The notes: generated by a model not told the origin, from the letters alone. A DNA stretch of 64,000 nucleotides from Xanthomonas sp. 3793 (GCF_024806835.1 NZ_JANTYU010000004.1:62001-126000); one strand, 5' to 3'; positions 1 to 9,877 are shown, counted from the first letter of the stretch. Made by a program: numbers and translations.

Positions 1-1128
1 CCGTTTGCCGCCGAGCTGCTGGCCAACCAGATCATCAGCGGGCGCGACTTCAAGGGCCCGGGCTTTCGCGTCTATGCGCAGCCCGGCAAGCGCGTGCGGC
101 ACCTGGAATTTTCGTTGGAAGGCAGCGGCCTGAGTTACGAGCCCGGCGATGCGCTGGGCATCGTCCATCGCAATCCGCCGGCATTGGTGGATGCGGTGCT
201 GCAGACCTTGCGACTGGATGGTCATGCCGCCGTCACTGTCGGCGACCAGACTCTGGCCTTGAACGAGTGGCTGGCGACCCGGCGCGAACTGACCAAGCTG
301 TCGCGGCCGTTTCTGACCGCCCATGCCGAGCGCGCGCGCGCAGACGAACTGCAGGCGCTGCTCACCCCTACCCAGACTGCCGGCCTGGCGTCGTTGCTCT
401 CAGATCATCAAGTGATCGACGTGCTGCGACGCTGGCCGGCGGATTGGGACCACGCCAGCCTGCTGGACACCCTGCGTCCACTCACCCCGCGGCTGTACTC
501 GATCGCCTCCAGCCGCAAGCGCGTGGGCGATGAGGTGCACCTGGCGGTGGATGAACTCAATTACCAGGCGCACGGGCATGCGCACCTTGGGTCGGCCAGC
601 GGCTTTCTCGCCGCACTCGCCGAAGGCGATACCGCCCCGGTCTACATCGAACCCAATACACGCTTCCGCGTGCCGGCCGACCCCGACCGCGACATCCTGA
701 TGATCGGCCCGGGCACCGGCGTGGCGCCGTTCCGCGGCTTTGTGCAGGAACGCGCCGAAACCGGTGCCAAGGGGCGTAACTGGCTGTTCTTCGGCGCCCA
801 GCATTTCAATACCGATTTCCTGTACCAGGCCGAGTGGCAGCACGCCCTGCAACGCGGCGAGCTGCACGCGCTGGAGCTGGCGTTCTCGCGCGACCACGCC
901 GACAAGGTCTACGTGCAACACCGCCTGCGCGAACGCGGTGCCGAGGTCTACGCGTGGCTACAGGGCGGCGCGCACGTCTATGTCTGCGGCGCCATCGGCA
1001 TGGGCAAGGACGTGCACGCTGCCTTGCTGGACATTGTGACCACCCACGGCGCCCGCAGCGCCGAAGACGCCGCCGCGTATCTCACACAGCTGCAGGTGGA
1101 GGGACGCTATGCGCGCGATGTCTATTGA
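1..1128 (+). CDS. cysJ: Sulfite reductase (NADPH) flavoprotein alpha subunit, 3' part
   Basis: C-terminal ~375 residues of the flavoprotein subunit that passes electrons from NADPH through FAD and FMN to the CysI haemoprotein during assimilatory sulfate reduction in the cytoplasm. The frame is open from base 1, so the start and the FMN-binding flavodoxin domain lie outside the window. Visible are the FAD motif RLYSIASS (about 490-520), the NADPH-binding GTGVAPFRGF (about 712-745), the YVCGAIGMGKDV stretch and the typical C-terminal end YARDVY. The gene is followed by cysI after a 123-bp gap holding a heptamer inverted repeat. Confidence is high from motif order and the cysI/cysH neighbours. 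Confidence 0.96.
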   Translation, partial: PFAAELLANQIISGRDFKGPGFRVYAQPGKRVRHLEFSLEGSGLSYEPGDALGIVHRNPPALVDAVLQTLRLDGHAAVTVGDQTLALNEWLATRRELTKLSRPFLTAHAERARADELQALLTPTQTAGLASLLSDHQVIDVLRRWPADWDHASLLDTLRPLTPRLYSIASSRKRVGDEVHLAVDELNYQAHGHAHLGSASGFLAALAEGDTAPVYIEPNTRFRVPADPDRDILMIGPGTGVAPFRGFVQERAETGAKGRNWLFFGAQHFNTDFLYQAEWQHALQRGELHALELAFSRDHADKVYVQHRLRERGAEVYAWLQGGAHVYVCGAIGMGKDVHAALLDIVTTHGARSAEDAAAYLTQLQVEGRYARDVY

Positions 1129-1132
1129 TGCC

Positions 1133-1248
1133 GGGATTGGGGAGTTGGGATTGGGGATTCGTAACGGCGGGCTCCGTCGGTCTGCGTGTTGTCGTGGTGC
1201 TGCTTGTTGCTTGTCTTTGCCAATCCCCAATCACGAATGCCGAATCCC
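1133..1248. repeat. Inverted heptamer-type repeat between cysJ and cysI
   Basis: Degenerate gggattg/gggattc heptamers at 1133-1161 are answered by their inverted complement at 1221-1248 (caatccccaatc...gaatccc). The core gattggggatt at 1149-1159 is exactly complementary to 1222-1232. Transcribed between cysJ and cysI, it could fold into a stem with a roughly 60-nt loop. The same arm sequence recurs at 59326-59340/59469-59483 and, singly, at 21508-21537. Confidence 0.7.
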
Positions 1249-1251
1249 GTC

Positions 1252-2958
1252 ATGAGCCACTCCGTCGAAGACATCAAATCCGAAAGTCGCCGTCTGCGCG
1301 GATCGCTGCAGCAGAGCCTGGCCGATGCGGTGACCGGGGCGCTGCGCGAGGACGATCAGACGCTGATCAAGTACCACGGCAGCTACCAGCAGGACGATCG
1401 CGATATCCGCGATGAGCGGCGTCGGCAGAAGCTCGAACCGGCGTATCAGTTCATGATCCGCACGCGTACGCCGGGTGGGGTGATCTCGCCCAGCCAGTGG
1501 CTGGCGCTGGATGGCATCGCCACCCGTTACGCCAACCATTCGCTGCGCATCACCACCCGCCAGGCGTTCCAGTTCCATGGCGTGATCAAGCGCGAACTCA
1601 AGGCGACCATGCAGGCGATCAACGCCACCCTGGTCGATACGCTGGCGGCCTGCGGCGACGTCAATCGCAACGTGCAGGTTGCGGCCAACCCCTTGTTGTC
1701 GCAGGCCCATGCCACGCTGTACGCCGATGCCGCGCGCGTGTCCGAGCACCTGTTGCCCAATACCCGTGCGTACTACGAAATCTGGCTGGACGAGGAACGC
1801 GTCTCCGGTTCCGGCAGCGAAGACGAGCCGATCTACGGCGATCGTTATCTGCCGCGCAAGTTCAAGATCGGCTTCGCCGCCCCGCCGCTCAACGACGTGG
1901 ACGTGTTCGCCAACGACCTGGGCTTCATTGCCATCCTGCGCGACGGCGAGCTGCTCGGTTACAACGTCAGCATCGGTGGCGGCATGGGCGCCAGCCATGG
2001 CGACGCGGAAACCTGGCCACGCGTGGCCAACGTCATTGGTTTCGTGACCCGCGATCAATTGCTGGAGCTCGCGACCGCGGTGGTCACCACCCAGCGCGAT
2101 CTGGGTAACCGCGCGGTGCGCAAGCGCGCGCGCTTCAAGTACACCATCGACGATCACGGCCTGGACACCATCGTGGCCGAGATCGAACGTCGCGCCGGTT
2201 TTTCGCTGCAGCCTGCGCAAAGGTTCGCGTTCGAGCACAACGGCGACCGCTATGGCTGGGTCGCAGGCGACGACGGCCTGTGGCATCTGACCCTGTCGCT
2301 GCCGGCCGGGCGCATTGCCGACACCGAAACCGGCGCGCACCTGAGCGGGCTGCGCGCGATTGCGCAATTGAACGTGGGCGAGTTCCGGATGACGCCCAAC
2401 CAGAATCTGGTCATCGCCGGTATACCTGCGCCGCAGCGCGCGCAGATCGATTCGCTGGTTGCGCAGTACGCGCTGGATGCGGGCAACCATGCCGCCACCG
2501 CGCTGGCACGCGGTGCGATGGCCTGCGTGGCACTGCCGACTTGCGGCCTGGCGATGGCCGAGGCAGAGCGCTACCTGCCCGATTTCAGCGCTGCGCTGCA
2601 GCCGCTGTTGCAGCAGCACGGGCTGGCCGACACCCCCATCGTGCTGCGCCTGTCCGGTTGCCCCAATGGGTGTTCGCGCCCGTATCTGGCCGAGATCGCA
2701 CTGGTGGGCAAGGCGCCCGGTCGCTACAACCTGATGCTGGGCGGCGACCGTCGCGGCCAGCGTCTGAATACCCTGTATCGCGAAAACATCGCCGAGCCGG
2801 AGATCCTGGCCGCGCTGGACCCGTTACTGGCCCGCTACGCCGCAGAACGCGACCAGGCCGGCGACGAAGGCTTCGGCGATTTCCTGCACCGCAGTGGACT
2901 GATCGCACTGCCGCCCTACCCCACGCACCGTCACCTCGACCTGGAATTGCTCGCATGA
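1252..2958 (+). CDS. cysI: Sulfite reductase (NADPH) hemoprotein beta subunit
   Basis: 568-residue sirohaem/4Fe-4S subunit that reduces sulfite to sulfide with electrons from CysJ. The cluster-ligand cysteines are at residues 425, 431, 470 and 474 (CVALPTC and SGCPNGC), the C-x5-C...C-x3-C pattern of E. coli CysI. The start is the ATG of [14 protein letters not shown]; an upstream in-frame start at 1186 would add 22 residues translated from the heptamer repeat and is unlikely. The stop overlaps the cysH start as ATGA, implying coupled translation. Expected to be under CysB control, but no operator was identified here. Confidence 0.97.
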   Translation: MSHSVEDIKSESRRLRGSLQQSLADAVTGALREDDQTLIKYHGSYQQDDRDIRDERRRQKLEPAYQFMIRTRTPGGVISPSQWLALDGIATRYANHSLRITTRQAFQFHGVIKRELKATMQAINATLVDTLAACGDVNRNVQVAANPLLSQAHATLYADAARVSEHLLPNTRAYYEIWLDEERVSGSGSEDEPIYGDRYLPRKFKIGFAAPPLNDVDVFANDLGFIAILRDGELLGYNVSIGGGMGASHGDAETWPRVANVIGFVTRDQLLELATAVVTTQRDLGNRAVRKRARFKYTIDDHGLDTIVAEIERRAGFSLQPAQRFAFEHNGDRYGWVAGDDGLWHLTLSLPAGRIADTETGAHLSGLRAIAQLNVGEFRMTPNQNLVIAGIPAPQRAQIDSLVAQYALDAGNHAATALARGAMACVALPTCGLAMAEAERYLPDFSAALQPLLQQHGLADTPIVLRLSGCPNGCSRPYLAEIALVGKAPGRYNLMLGGDRRGQRLNTLYRENIAEPEILAALDPLLARYAAERDQAGDEGFGDFLHRSGLIALPPYPTHRHLDLELLA

Positions 2959-3680
2959 CCGCGCTGCCCGCTGCATCGATCACCTCTTCCGCGCTGGATG
3001 ACCTGGACGGGCTCAACGCGCAACTGGAAAGCCTGCGCGCCGACGAGCGCGTGGCGTGGGCGCTTCAACATGGTCCGCAGGACGCCGCGCTGTCGTCCAG
3101 CTTCGGCGCGCAATCGGCGGTCACGCTGCATCTGCTCACCCAGCAGCGCCCGGACATTCCGGTGATCCTGGTCGATACCGGCTACCTGTTTCCGGAGACC
3201 TACCGCTTTGCCGATGCGCTGGCCGACCGGCTCAAGCTCAACCTCAAGGTGTATCGCCCGCTGGTCAGCCGCGCCTGGATGGAAGCGCGCCATGGCCGGT
3301 TGTGGGAACAGGGCATGGTCGGCATCGACCAGTACAACAACCTGCGCAAGGTCGAACCGATGCGCCGCGCACTGGACGAGCTCAATGTCGGCACCTGGTT
3401 CACCGGCCTGCGCCGCAGCCAGTCCGGCGGACGCGCGCAGACGCCGATCGTGCAGAAGCGCGGCGACCGCTACAAGATCAGCCCGATCGCCGACTGGACC
3501 GACCGCGATGTGTGGCAATACCTGCAGGCGCACGACCTGCCGTATCACCCGCTGTGGGAGCAAGGCTACGTCTCGATCGGCGACTTCCACACCACCCGCC
3601 GCTGGGAACCGGGCATGCGCGAAGAAGACACCCGCTTTTTCGGCCTCAAGCGCGAGTGCGGGATTCACGAGGACATTTGA
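2955..3680 (+). CDS. cysH: Phosphoadenosine phosphosulfate (PAPS) reductase
   Basis: 241-residue thioredoxin-dependent reductase converting PAPS to sulfite, the substrate of CysIJ. It has an N-type PP-loop region ([13 protein letters not shown]), [12 protein letters not shown], and the C-terminal ECGIHEDI carrying the single catalytic cysteine, C235. The paired CC motifs of iron-sulfur APS reductases are absent, so PAPS rather than APS is the likely substrate. The ATG overlaps the cysI stop by 4 bp. Last gene of the cysJIH unit; a perfect 11-bp hairpin follows immediately. Confidence 0.96.
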   Translation: MTALPAASITSSALDDLDGLNAQLESLRADERVAWALQHGPQDAALSSSFGAQSAVTLHLLTQQRPDIPVILVDTGYLFPETYRFADALADRLKLNLKVYRPLVSRAWMEARHGRLWEQGMVGIDQYNNLRKVEPMRRALDELNVGTWFTGLRRSQSGGRAQTPIVQKRGDRYKISPIADWTDRDVWQYLQAHDLPYHPLWEQGYVSIGDFHTTRRWEPGMREEDTRFFGLKRECGIHEDI

Positions 3681-3706
3681 GTGGTGGCTGCACACGCAGC
3701 CACCAC
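3681..3706. terminator. Perfect 11-bp stem between convergent cysH and PepSY gene
   Basis: gtggtggctgc (3681-3691), loop acac, gcagccaccac (3696-3706). It starts at the base after the cysH stop and ends two bases before the end of the opposing gene. There is no T-tract on either side, so it may be a weak bidirectional terminator or a 3'-end stabilising stem. Confidence 0.5.
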
Positions 3707-3707
3707 A

Positions 3708-5414
3708 TCACGCCGCAGCGTCCGCTTGCGAGCGCTGTATCCAGTAACGATCGAACAGCCACATCAGCAGCAGCGACAGCCCCACCAACGGAAACAGCAA
3801 CCCGCACAGCACCAGCAGCACCAGCAACCCGCGCAGGGTGCGTGGGTCGGCGGGCAAGGGCGGCACGCCCACCCCACCCACCGGCCGCCGCTTCCACCAC
3901 ATCACCGCGGCACTGACGCACAACAGCACGATCGCCGCGCAGGCGAACAACAGGATCAACTGATTGGCAGTGCCGTATTGCTGGCCCAGATGCACATTGA
4001 TGCCCCATTCCAGCGCGCGCCCCACCGGCCCGTAATCGCGGTAGTGCATGTCCAGCAGCACCGCACCGCTGTACTGATCCAGATGGATCACCCGCTGCTG
4101 CTGCAGATCGGCGGGGTAAACCGAAGCCGTATACACACCACGCGCGCCACGCGGCGGCGACACGCTATACCCCGGCGCAATACCGAGCGCATCGAACCGC
4201 GCCATCGCCGCATCCAGTCCCATCGCGCCCCTCCCTGGCGCAGCGACACTGCCGGCGCCACCGTGCGCTGCATGGACGGATTGGTCTGACTGGCTTGAAT
4301 GCTCCGGTTGCTCCGGTTGCTCCGGTTGCCCCGGTTGTTCTGAATGTTCTGAATGTTCTGAATGTTCTGAATGTTCTGAATGAGCCGGATGGAAGCCAGC
4401 CGCTCTCCCCTCGGGGCTCGAGGACACTGCTTGCGCGCCTTGGCGCGCCCGCGCTGCTGGCACGGACCGGGGCGCAGAGCTGGAGCCGGGGTTGGGGTGA
4501 GGATCGGCCGCGTGCACCGCAGCTGCGCGCGGCCCGTCCGCTTGCCCGTCCTGCCATCGCTCGTCCAGCGCACCAGCCGCAGGCAACGCGGACTCCGGCA
4601 GACGTGCCTGCCGCAACGACCACGCCGGATCGGTGGTTTCGGATAAGCGTTGCTCCGACATCGGCTGCTGCACGCGCAGGCCGGCCGGATAGCCGAAGTC
4701 GTGCCCGTTGGCCCAGCGATTGACCTGCGCTCCCCATAGCCACGACCACGGCATGCCGGTCAGCGCCAGAAACACCAGGACCGCCCCCACGCCGGCACCG
4801 GTCACCGCATGCAGGTCGCGCCAGAACAGCCGCTGTTTCGGCGTGCCACGGACGTTGACCACCCCACCGCGCCGCCCGCGCGGCCACCACAGGTACACAC
4901 CGGTGAGCACCAGCACGATCGCCCACCCCGCCGCCATTTCGATCAGGCCCCGTGCGAACGGGCCGATCAACTCCAGACTGTGCAGCCGCCGAATCGTCCA
5001 GGCCAGGGTGCCGTGCTCGGGCAAGCTGCCCAACGTACGCATGCGATACGGGTCCACATACACCACCCTGCGCGTGCCCTGCGCATCTACCAGGCCAATC
5101 TCTGCACTGGCATCGGCACGTTTGGGCGTGGTGTAGCGGAACAACGTGCCGCCACCGTCGCGCTGCGCGACCTCCACCAGGTGCTGTGCAGACGCGCGCG
5201 CCGCGCCCACCGGCACCACTTTCAAACCGTGGTGCGCCGTGCGATCGATGGCGTCCTGATACAAGAATGCCGCACCCGTCAGCGCCAGCCAGATGATGAA
5301 AGGCAGCACCAGCAGCCCGGCATAGAAATGCCAGCGCCACACCGCGCGATAGAACCGCCAGCGACCATCGCCCGGCGCCAGGTCGACGCTGGCAGTCCCC
5401 GTGCGTGTGCGCAT
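3708..5414 (-). CDS. PepSY-associated transmembrane protein, third gene of putative copper/metal uptake operon
   Basis: 568-residue inner-membrane protein of the PepSY_TM family, found beside TonB-dependent receptors and often thought to act as a metal or siderophore reductase. It begins with WRWHFYAGLLVLPFIIWLALTG, has further hydrophobic helices (GWAIVLVLTGVYLWWP, GAVLVFLALTGMPW) and two C-terminal helices. Between the membrane blocks, roughly residues 270-390, is a low-complexity insert rich in Pro, Ser, His and Glu, including five HSE triplets encoded by a 9-bp tandem repeat. The ATG at 5414 overlaps the receptor stop as TGATG and has GGAG upstream, so I prefer it to the in-frame start 12 bp earlier. 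The family call is firm; the substrate is inferred. Confidence 0.85.
   Translation of the reverse strand: MRTRTGTASVDLAPGDGRWRFYRAVWRWHFYAGLLVLPFIIWLALTGAAFLYQDAIDRTAHHGLKVVPVGAARASAQHLVEVAQRDGGGTLFRYTTPKRADASAEIGLVDAQGTRRVVYVDPYRMRTLGSLPEHGTLAWTIRRLHSLELIGPFARGLIEMAAGWAIVLVLTGVYLWWPRGRRGGVVNVRGTPKQRLFWRDLHAVTGAGVGAVLVFLALTGMPWSWLWGAQVNRWANGHDFGYPAGLRVQQPMSEQRLSETTDPAWSLRQARLPESALPAAGALDERWQDGQADGPRAAAVHAADPHPNPGSSSAPRSVPAARARQGAQAVSSSPEGRAAGFHPAHSEHSEHSEHSEHSEQPGQPEQPEQPEHSSQSDQSVHAAHGGAGSVAAPGRGAMGLDAAMARFDALGIAPGYSVSPPRGARGVYTASVYPADLQQQRVIHLDQYSGAVLLDMHYRDYGPVGRALEWGINVHLGQQYGTANQLILLFACAAIVLLCVSAAVMWWKRRPVGGVGVPPLPADPRTLRGLLVLLVLCGLLFPLVGLSLLLMWLFDRYWIQRSQADAAA
4301..4380. repeat. Compound 9-bp coding minisatellite (4 + 5 units)
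   Basis: Four units of gctccggtt (the last gccccggtt) at 4301-4336 are followed by five identical units of tgttctgaa at 4336-4380. On the minus strand they encode QPE-like and HSE tripeptides inside the PepSY protein. A 9-bp period preserves the frame, so changes in copy number would alter length without inactivating the gene. Confidence 0.9.
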
Positions 5415-7441
5415 CAGAAGCTCCAATCCCAGGACACCGACAGCGCGCGGCCATCACCCGGCGAATAGCCGGAACTGCCGCTGTCGTACCACGCATACAC
5501 ATAGGCGCGATCGGTGACATTGCGTAGCTGCACGCTGAGTGCATTACGCGCATCCAGGTTCCAACGCGCGCCAAGATTGAGCAAGGCATAGCCACCGGTG
5601 CGGCCCAGGGTATTGCTGCGCTCCAGGTAATAATCGCCCTGCGCGTTGCCCCAGGCGCTGAGCTGCACCGCTGCACTCACCTGCCACTCCAGCCCGGCGG
5701 TAGCCAGCCAGTGCGGCACGTTTTCGATCTCCTTGCCGCGCGTGGCCGGCGCGCTGGGGTCGGGCGTGGCGATGCTGGCCTTCTGACGCGAATACGACAT
5801 CCACGCACGCCAGTGTTCGGCCGGTTGCAGATTCAGTTGTGCATCCCACCCGCGCCGCAGCGTCCGGCCGACATTGGCCACATCGCCGATGCCGGCCACG
5901 CCGTTGACGCCGAGAATGGTGGCCACCTCGCCGGACGCGCGTTGTTCCCAATACGCCACCCGCCCATCCAGCAGTGCCGACGGCGCGAATTTGAAGCCGG
6001 TTTCCCAGCCATCGTTGATCGATGGCCCGAGATTGCCCGGCTGGCGACGATACGCACCATCGCCGCTACCGATCTGGAAGGTGCGTCCCCAGTTGGCGTA
6101 CACGCTACCCTGTTCGCCAACACGATAGCTCGCGCTGAACTTGGGCTGCTTGATGGTGCCGTAGTCATAGGTCGGCGCCCACACGCCGGCCAGCACGTCA
6201 TGCAAGGTTCCATCGACACGATCGATGCGATACCCCGGCACCAGTTGCAAACGGTCGACCGGGCGCAGCACGGCCTGCACATAGGCACCGCGAGTGTGCA
6301 GATCGTAGTTCCAGTCGCGCAGTTGTGCGCCGCGCACGCGTGCCATGGTGCGGTAGCGCTGCGACCGGTTGTCTTGCCACTGCGCATCGGCGCCGGCTTC
6401 CAGCGCCGCGTTCCACATGCCCCAGCCGGGCTGCCAGTTGCCACGCAGCAGCACGCCGCGATGGGTTTCAGCGGTGTCGCGTTCCTGCTGCAGGCCGGCT
6501 GCGGAAAACCGTACCCAGCGTTGATTGCGGTAGTCGTTCTGGTAGGCCTTGGCGCTCCACTGCGCATCGGCACCCAGCGTGCCATCGGCGTGCAAGGCGG
6601 TCTGACGCACACGGCGTTCGCTGCGATCGTCCTGCGCATACGCAGGCGAACTGCGCGGCGCCGCACGCGCACTGGCCGCATCCAGATACCCCGCCTCCAG
6701 CGCGTGGTTGTCGTAGTAGCGCGTGGTCAGCCCGGCACGGAAGGCGCCATCCGGGTCGGTATAGAACCACTTGCCGGCCACGCTGCGTTTGCGCGCATCG
6801 GCGTGATCGCGATACCCATCGGAATCGCGCCAGGCCAGCACATAGTTCTGGCTCCACGGGCCCCGCTCCCAGCCCTTGCCCAGTTGCACCTCGCGCGCAC
6901 CGAAGCTGCCGGCGGTGACGCTGAGGCGGCCATCGTTGCCACCGGTGCGGGTCAGCACATCCACGCTGCCGGCGATGGCGTTCAGGCCGTACCGCGCATC
7001 GTTGGTGCCGCGCACGATTTCGATGGCGCTGATGTCCTGCGCAAACACCGCATCCAGATACGGCATGCCACCGGCGTTATCGTTGCTGGGGATGCCGTCG
7101 ATCAGCAGCTTGACCGCGTTGATCCGTCCCTCGCCGTTGAAGCCGCGGAACGAAAACCGCCCTGCATCGGTCCCCATGCGGAATTGGGTCACCTGCACGC
7201 CGGGCGCGCGCATCAACAGTTCCCAGCTGTAATCCACGTGCTGATCGTGCAGCAGCGCACCACCGATCACATCGACCGAACTCAGCACGCGCGCCGTACT
7301 CGGGGTGCGCTGTGCGTGCTCGCTCACCTGCACCTTGCCCAGTGTCAGCGCGGCATCCTGCGCCTGTACCTGGCAGGCCTGACCGCACACCAGCGCCAAC
7401 GACGGCGCGTACCACATCGTTTTCGACAACCGCAAACGCAT
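5414..7441 (-). CDS. TonB-dependent outer-membrane receptor, putative copper/metal
   Basis: 675-residue outer-membrane receptor: signal peptide (ends about VQAQ), a short plug with VQVSEHAQRTPSTARVLSS and the IEIVRGTNDARYGLNAIAG motif, then a beta-barrel ending in the aromatic SWDWSF. Such proteins import metal chelates using TonB energy. It lies between a His/Met-rich DUF2946 protein and a PepSY membrane protein, an arrangement known for copper-related receptors, so copper or another metal is the inferred cargo. The ATG at 7441 is preferred to a TTG two codons upstream. No Fur box was noticed upstream. Confidence 0.9.
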   Translation of the reverse strand: MRLRLSKTMWYAPSLALVCGQACQVQAQDAALTLGKVQVSEHAQRTPSTARVLSSVDVIGGALLHDQHVDYSWELLMRAPGVQVTQFRMGTDAGRFSFRGFNGEGRINAVKLLIDGIPSNDNAGGMPYLDAVFAQDISAIEIVRGTNDARYGLNAIAGSVDVLTRTGGNDGRLSVTAGSFGAREVQLGKGWERGPWSQNYVLAWRDSDGYRDHADARKRSVAGKWFYTDPDGAFRAGLTTRYYDNHALEAGYLDAASARAAPRSSPAYAQDDRSERRVRQTALHADGTLGADAQWSAKAYQNDYRNQRWVRFSAAGLQQERDTAETHRGVLLRGNWQPGWGMWNAALEAGADAQWQDNRSQRYRTMARVRGAQLRDWNYDLHTRGAYVQAVLRPVDRLQLVPGYRIDRVDGTLHDVLAGVWAPTYDYGTIKQPKFSASYRVGEQGSVYANWGRTFQIGSGDGAYRRQPGNLGPSINDGWETGFKFAPSALLDGRVAYWEQRASGEVATILGVNGVAGIGDVANVGRTLRRGWDAQLNLQPAEHWRAWMSYSRQKASIATPDPSAPATRGKEIENVPHWLATAGLEWQVSAAVQLSAWGNAQGDYYLERSNTLGRTGGYALLNLGARWNLDARNALSVQLRNVTDRAYVYAWYDSGSSGYSPGDGRALSVSWDWSF

Positions 7442-7609
7442 AACCAACCCTTTGCCGCGTCACCACGGCAATGCAGCCGCACGCCGCCCCCACAGGGCGA
7501 GCACCGGCTTCATTCAAAAAATGCGTCGTCCATCGCGTCTGCGCAGGCGCGCCAACGCATCAAGCGCAGACAGGCCGCAGCAGAACGGACGCCCGCAACG
7601 GGACAAGGC

Positions 7610-8041
7610 TCAGGCGGACAACGGTGGCCCACGCGCTCCGAGCGCGGGCCAGTGCAAGGCCGACCATGCCCGCACCGTCGCCGGCAACGGCATCGACACG
7701 GGGCGTCGCGGCAGCAGACACAGCACCAGCAGCGCCAGCCAGGGCAGCAGGCGTGCGGCCAGCATGCAGTAGTCGCAGGCTTCGCCATGCAGCGCGGTGT
7801 CATGGTCGCCGGCATGGTGCATGGCGCCGGCCATGGCGTGATCCGGAGACATCGCGCCGTGCGCTTGCGCCGGCGCGTGGCCCGCATGCCCTGCAGCAGC
7901 GGCAGGCGCCGGGCCGCTCATGCACATCGGCTCGGGCGCGCGTGCCTGGCTCCAGCGGCTGATCAACGGCGCCACCAGCATCAGTGCCACTGCCAGGCAG
8001 GCGAGCAGGTGCAGCAGGCGATGGCGATGGGCCGGGGACAT
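7610..8041 (-). CDS. DUF2946-like His/Met-rich membrane protein
   Basis: 143-residue protein starting MSPAHRHRLLHLLACLAV. It has a hydrophobic N-terminal helix (about residues 8-26), a His/Met-rich middle (CMSGP, GHAGHAP, MSPDHAM, MHHAGDHD), a CDYC motif and a second hydrophobic helix with a basic tail. This matches the small DUF2946 proteins found with TonB-dependent copper receptors; the His, Met and Cys residues suggest metal binding. The start was chosen because the sequence upstream looks non-coding, although the frame stays open for 29 more codons. First gene of the three-gene minus-strand unit, 168 bp before the receptor. Confidence 0.75.
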   Translation of the reverse strand: MSPAHRHRLLHLLACLAVALMLVAPLISRWSQARAPEPMCMSGPAPAAAAGHAGHAPAQAHGAMSPDHAMAGAMHHAGDHDTALHGEACDYCMLAARLLPWLALLVLCLLPRRPVSMPLPATVRAWSALHWPALGARGPPLSA

Positions 8042-8335
8042 CGGCGCAGTGTAAGCCGCCGTGTCGGCGCGAGCGATGGGCGCGGCCGGTGCGCGACAGG
8101 ATGTCGCACCCCACACCGGTGCAGGCATCTGCGCGAACCGGCATCGCCTGGAGCTTGTCGACCATCGCTGTCCCGCCGGCTCGCGACCACGTCCCGGGCG
8201 ATGACGCGCAAGCCATCACCTCAATCCATTGTCCAGGCCGGCAGTCACAGTTCCATCGATGCATCCGAACGGGCCTACGTGCGGGGAGCCGCCATGCCCT
8301 ATGCTTGCACGTCGTCCCATTCATCCTGCGCGCGC

Positions 8336-9532
8336 ATGAGCACCGTCCTGTCCGATCCAGCGGCCGAGCCACTTCCCTGCGCGCCCAAGCCGCCCAGCGA
8401 GGCGCTGCGCCTCCAGGCGCTGCGCAGCTACGGCATCCTCGATACGCCGCGCGAGGCCGCCTTCGAGGACATTACCCGGCTGGCGTCGATCATCTGCCAG
8501 ACCCCGATCGCCCTGATCAGCCTGGTGGATGCGGACCGCCAGTGGTTCAAGAGCGAGCTCGGGATGGGCGAGCGCCAGACGCCGCTGTTCAAGTCGATGT
8601 GCGCGCATGCGCTGCTCGACAGCGACGTACTGGTGGTGCCCGACACGCGCGAAGACAGCCGCTTTTCGCGCAACCCGCTGGTCACCGGCGAGGCGCCGCT
8701 GTACTTCTATGCCGGCGCGCTGTTGAAGACGCCGGACGGCCTGCCGCTGGGCACCGTCTGCGTGCTCGACCGCCAGCCGCGCAAGCTCACCGACGAACAG
8801 GTCGAAGCCCTGCGCGCGCTCGCACGCCAGACCATGGCGCAGCTGGAATTGCGCCGCGCGCTGCTGATCGCGGAAGAATCCGACCGCTACCGCAGCCGCC
8901 TGATGGCCATTGCCGGGCACGATCTGAAGACCCCGCTGCGCACGGCCGCCTATGCCATCGACAAGATGCGCCGGCATGCCAACGTCGATTCCATTCCGAC
9001 CCTGGTGACGGCGCGCGATGCGATCAGCCAGGTCGGGCGCCACCTGGACGAGTTGGCCACGCTGGCAGCCGCCAGCAAGGCCGCCATGCCGGACATGCAG
9101 CCGCTGCAGCTGGAAGACGTGCTGCACTCGGTGCTGGGCGTCTGGCGCCAGCCGGCCATCGACAAGTGCCTGGCGCTGCGCCACGTGCCGACCTCGCTGC
9201 GCGTGGTCAGCCACCCCACCTTGCTGACCACCCTGATCGGCAACCTGGTCGGCAACGCCATCAAATACACCGAGCGTGGACGCGTGCTGGTCGGCACCCG
9301 CCGCCGGCCCGGTTATGCGGTGGTGGAGATCATCGACAGTGGCATCGGCTTGAATCTGGAACAGCCCGAGCAGGTCTTCCAGGCGTTTCGCCAGGCGGAC
9401 CCGCGCAGCGATGGTCTGGGCATCGGGCTATGGATCGTGCACCGCACCGCCGAGACGCTGGGGTGCGAGGTGACGGTGCGGCCGCGGTCGGAAGGCGGCA
9501 CCTGTTTTTCGGTACGCATTCCACTGGCTTGA
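8336..9532 (+). CDS. GAF-domain sensor histidine kinase, cytoplasmic, orphan
   Basis: 398-residue soluble kinase. The N-terminal GAF domain (about residues 30-172) includes RLASIICQTPIALISLVD. A HisKA-like helix carries the phospho-accepting His at about 195 (AGHDLKTPL), followed by an HATPase domain with NLVGNAIKYTERG (N box), DSGIGL (G1) and GLGIGLWIV (G2). There are no membrane segments, so the signal is probably cytoplasmic. No response regulator is adjacent, so the partner is unknown. An ATG 14 codons upstream is possible. Divergent from the DUF2946 gene. Confidence 0.9.
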   Translation: MSTVLSDPAAEPLPCAPKPPSEALRLQALRSYGILDTPREAAFEDITRLASIICQTPIALISLVDADRQWFKSELGMGERQTPLFKSMCAHALLDSDVLVVPDTREDSRFSRNPLVTGEAPLYFYAGALLKTPDGLPLGTVCVLDRQPRKLTDEQVEALRALARQTMAQLELRRALLIAEESDRYRSRLMAIAGHDLKTPLRTAAYAIDKMRRHANVDSIPTLVTARDAISQVGRHLDELATLAAASKAAMPDMQPLQLEDVLHSVLGVWRQPAIDKCLALRHVPTSLRVVSHPTLLTTLIGNLVGNAIKYTERGRVLVGTRRRPGYAVVEIIDSGIGLNLEQPEQVFQAFRQADPRSDGLGIGLWIVHRTAETLGCEVTVRPRSEGGTCFSVRIPLA

Positions 9533-9693
9533 CGCGTTCGCGCGCGGCTGCACGACGATGGGCGACCGCGCGTCCAGGCAATCAGGCGGCAGCCTGCCGC
9601 ACACCATATCGCCGGCGCTGAGCCGGGCATTCCGACGCGTGTCAGTAGCGGCCAACCAGGTTCGGCAACTGCCGTGCACTGCGCTCGTTTCGG

Positions 9694-9734
9694 CAAAAAA
9701 AAGGCGGACCCGGGCTCCCGACCCGGATCCGCCG
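9694..9734 (-). terminator. Strong intrinsic terminator, minus strand
   Basis: On the plus strand: aaaaaaaa, then ggcgga-c-ccggg, a short loop and cccgg-a-tccgcc. Read leftward this is a GC-rich hairpin followed by a run of eight Us. The polarity fits only minus-strand transcription, so it cannot end the kinase gene. Confidence 0.8.
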
Positions 9735-9848
9735 CCAAACACGCCAGGCCTCTCCCCAGGGACCCGGGTGCGCCAGTCGCGTTGTGCGCAGCCTCGCGCA
9801 ACAGTGATGCGACAGCGCTAGCAACCCTCTACGACACCCCTTGATCAA

Positions 9849-9877
9849 ACCGGTGATGCGATACCTGCATCGCCGGT
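9849..9877. repeat. 11-bp inverted repeat, one mismatch
   Basis: accggtgatgc (9849-9859), a 7-nt loop and gcatcgccggt (9867-9877). Possible RNA stem or protein-binding dyad within the candidate small-RNA stretch. Confidence 0.6.

Noticed and set aside
5711-8335. Very long plus-strand extension upstream of the GAF kinase
   Set aside because: It is antisense to the TonB receptor and DUF2946 genes; the kinase domain starts only after 8336.
9690-9850. 6S RNA, SRP RNA or a known riboswitch
   Set aside because: The sequence did not match the features of these RNAs that I could recall; left as an unnamed candidate.
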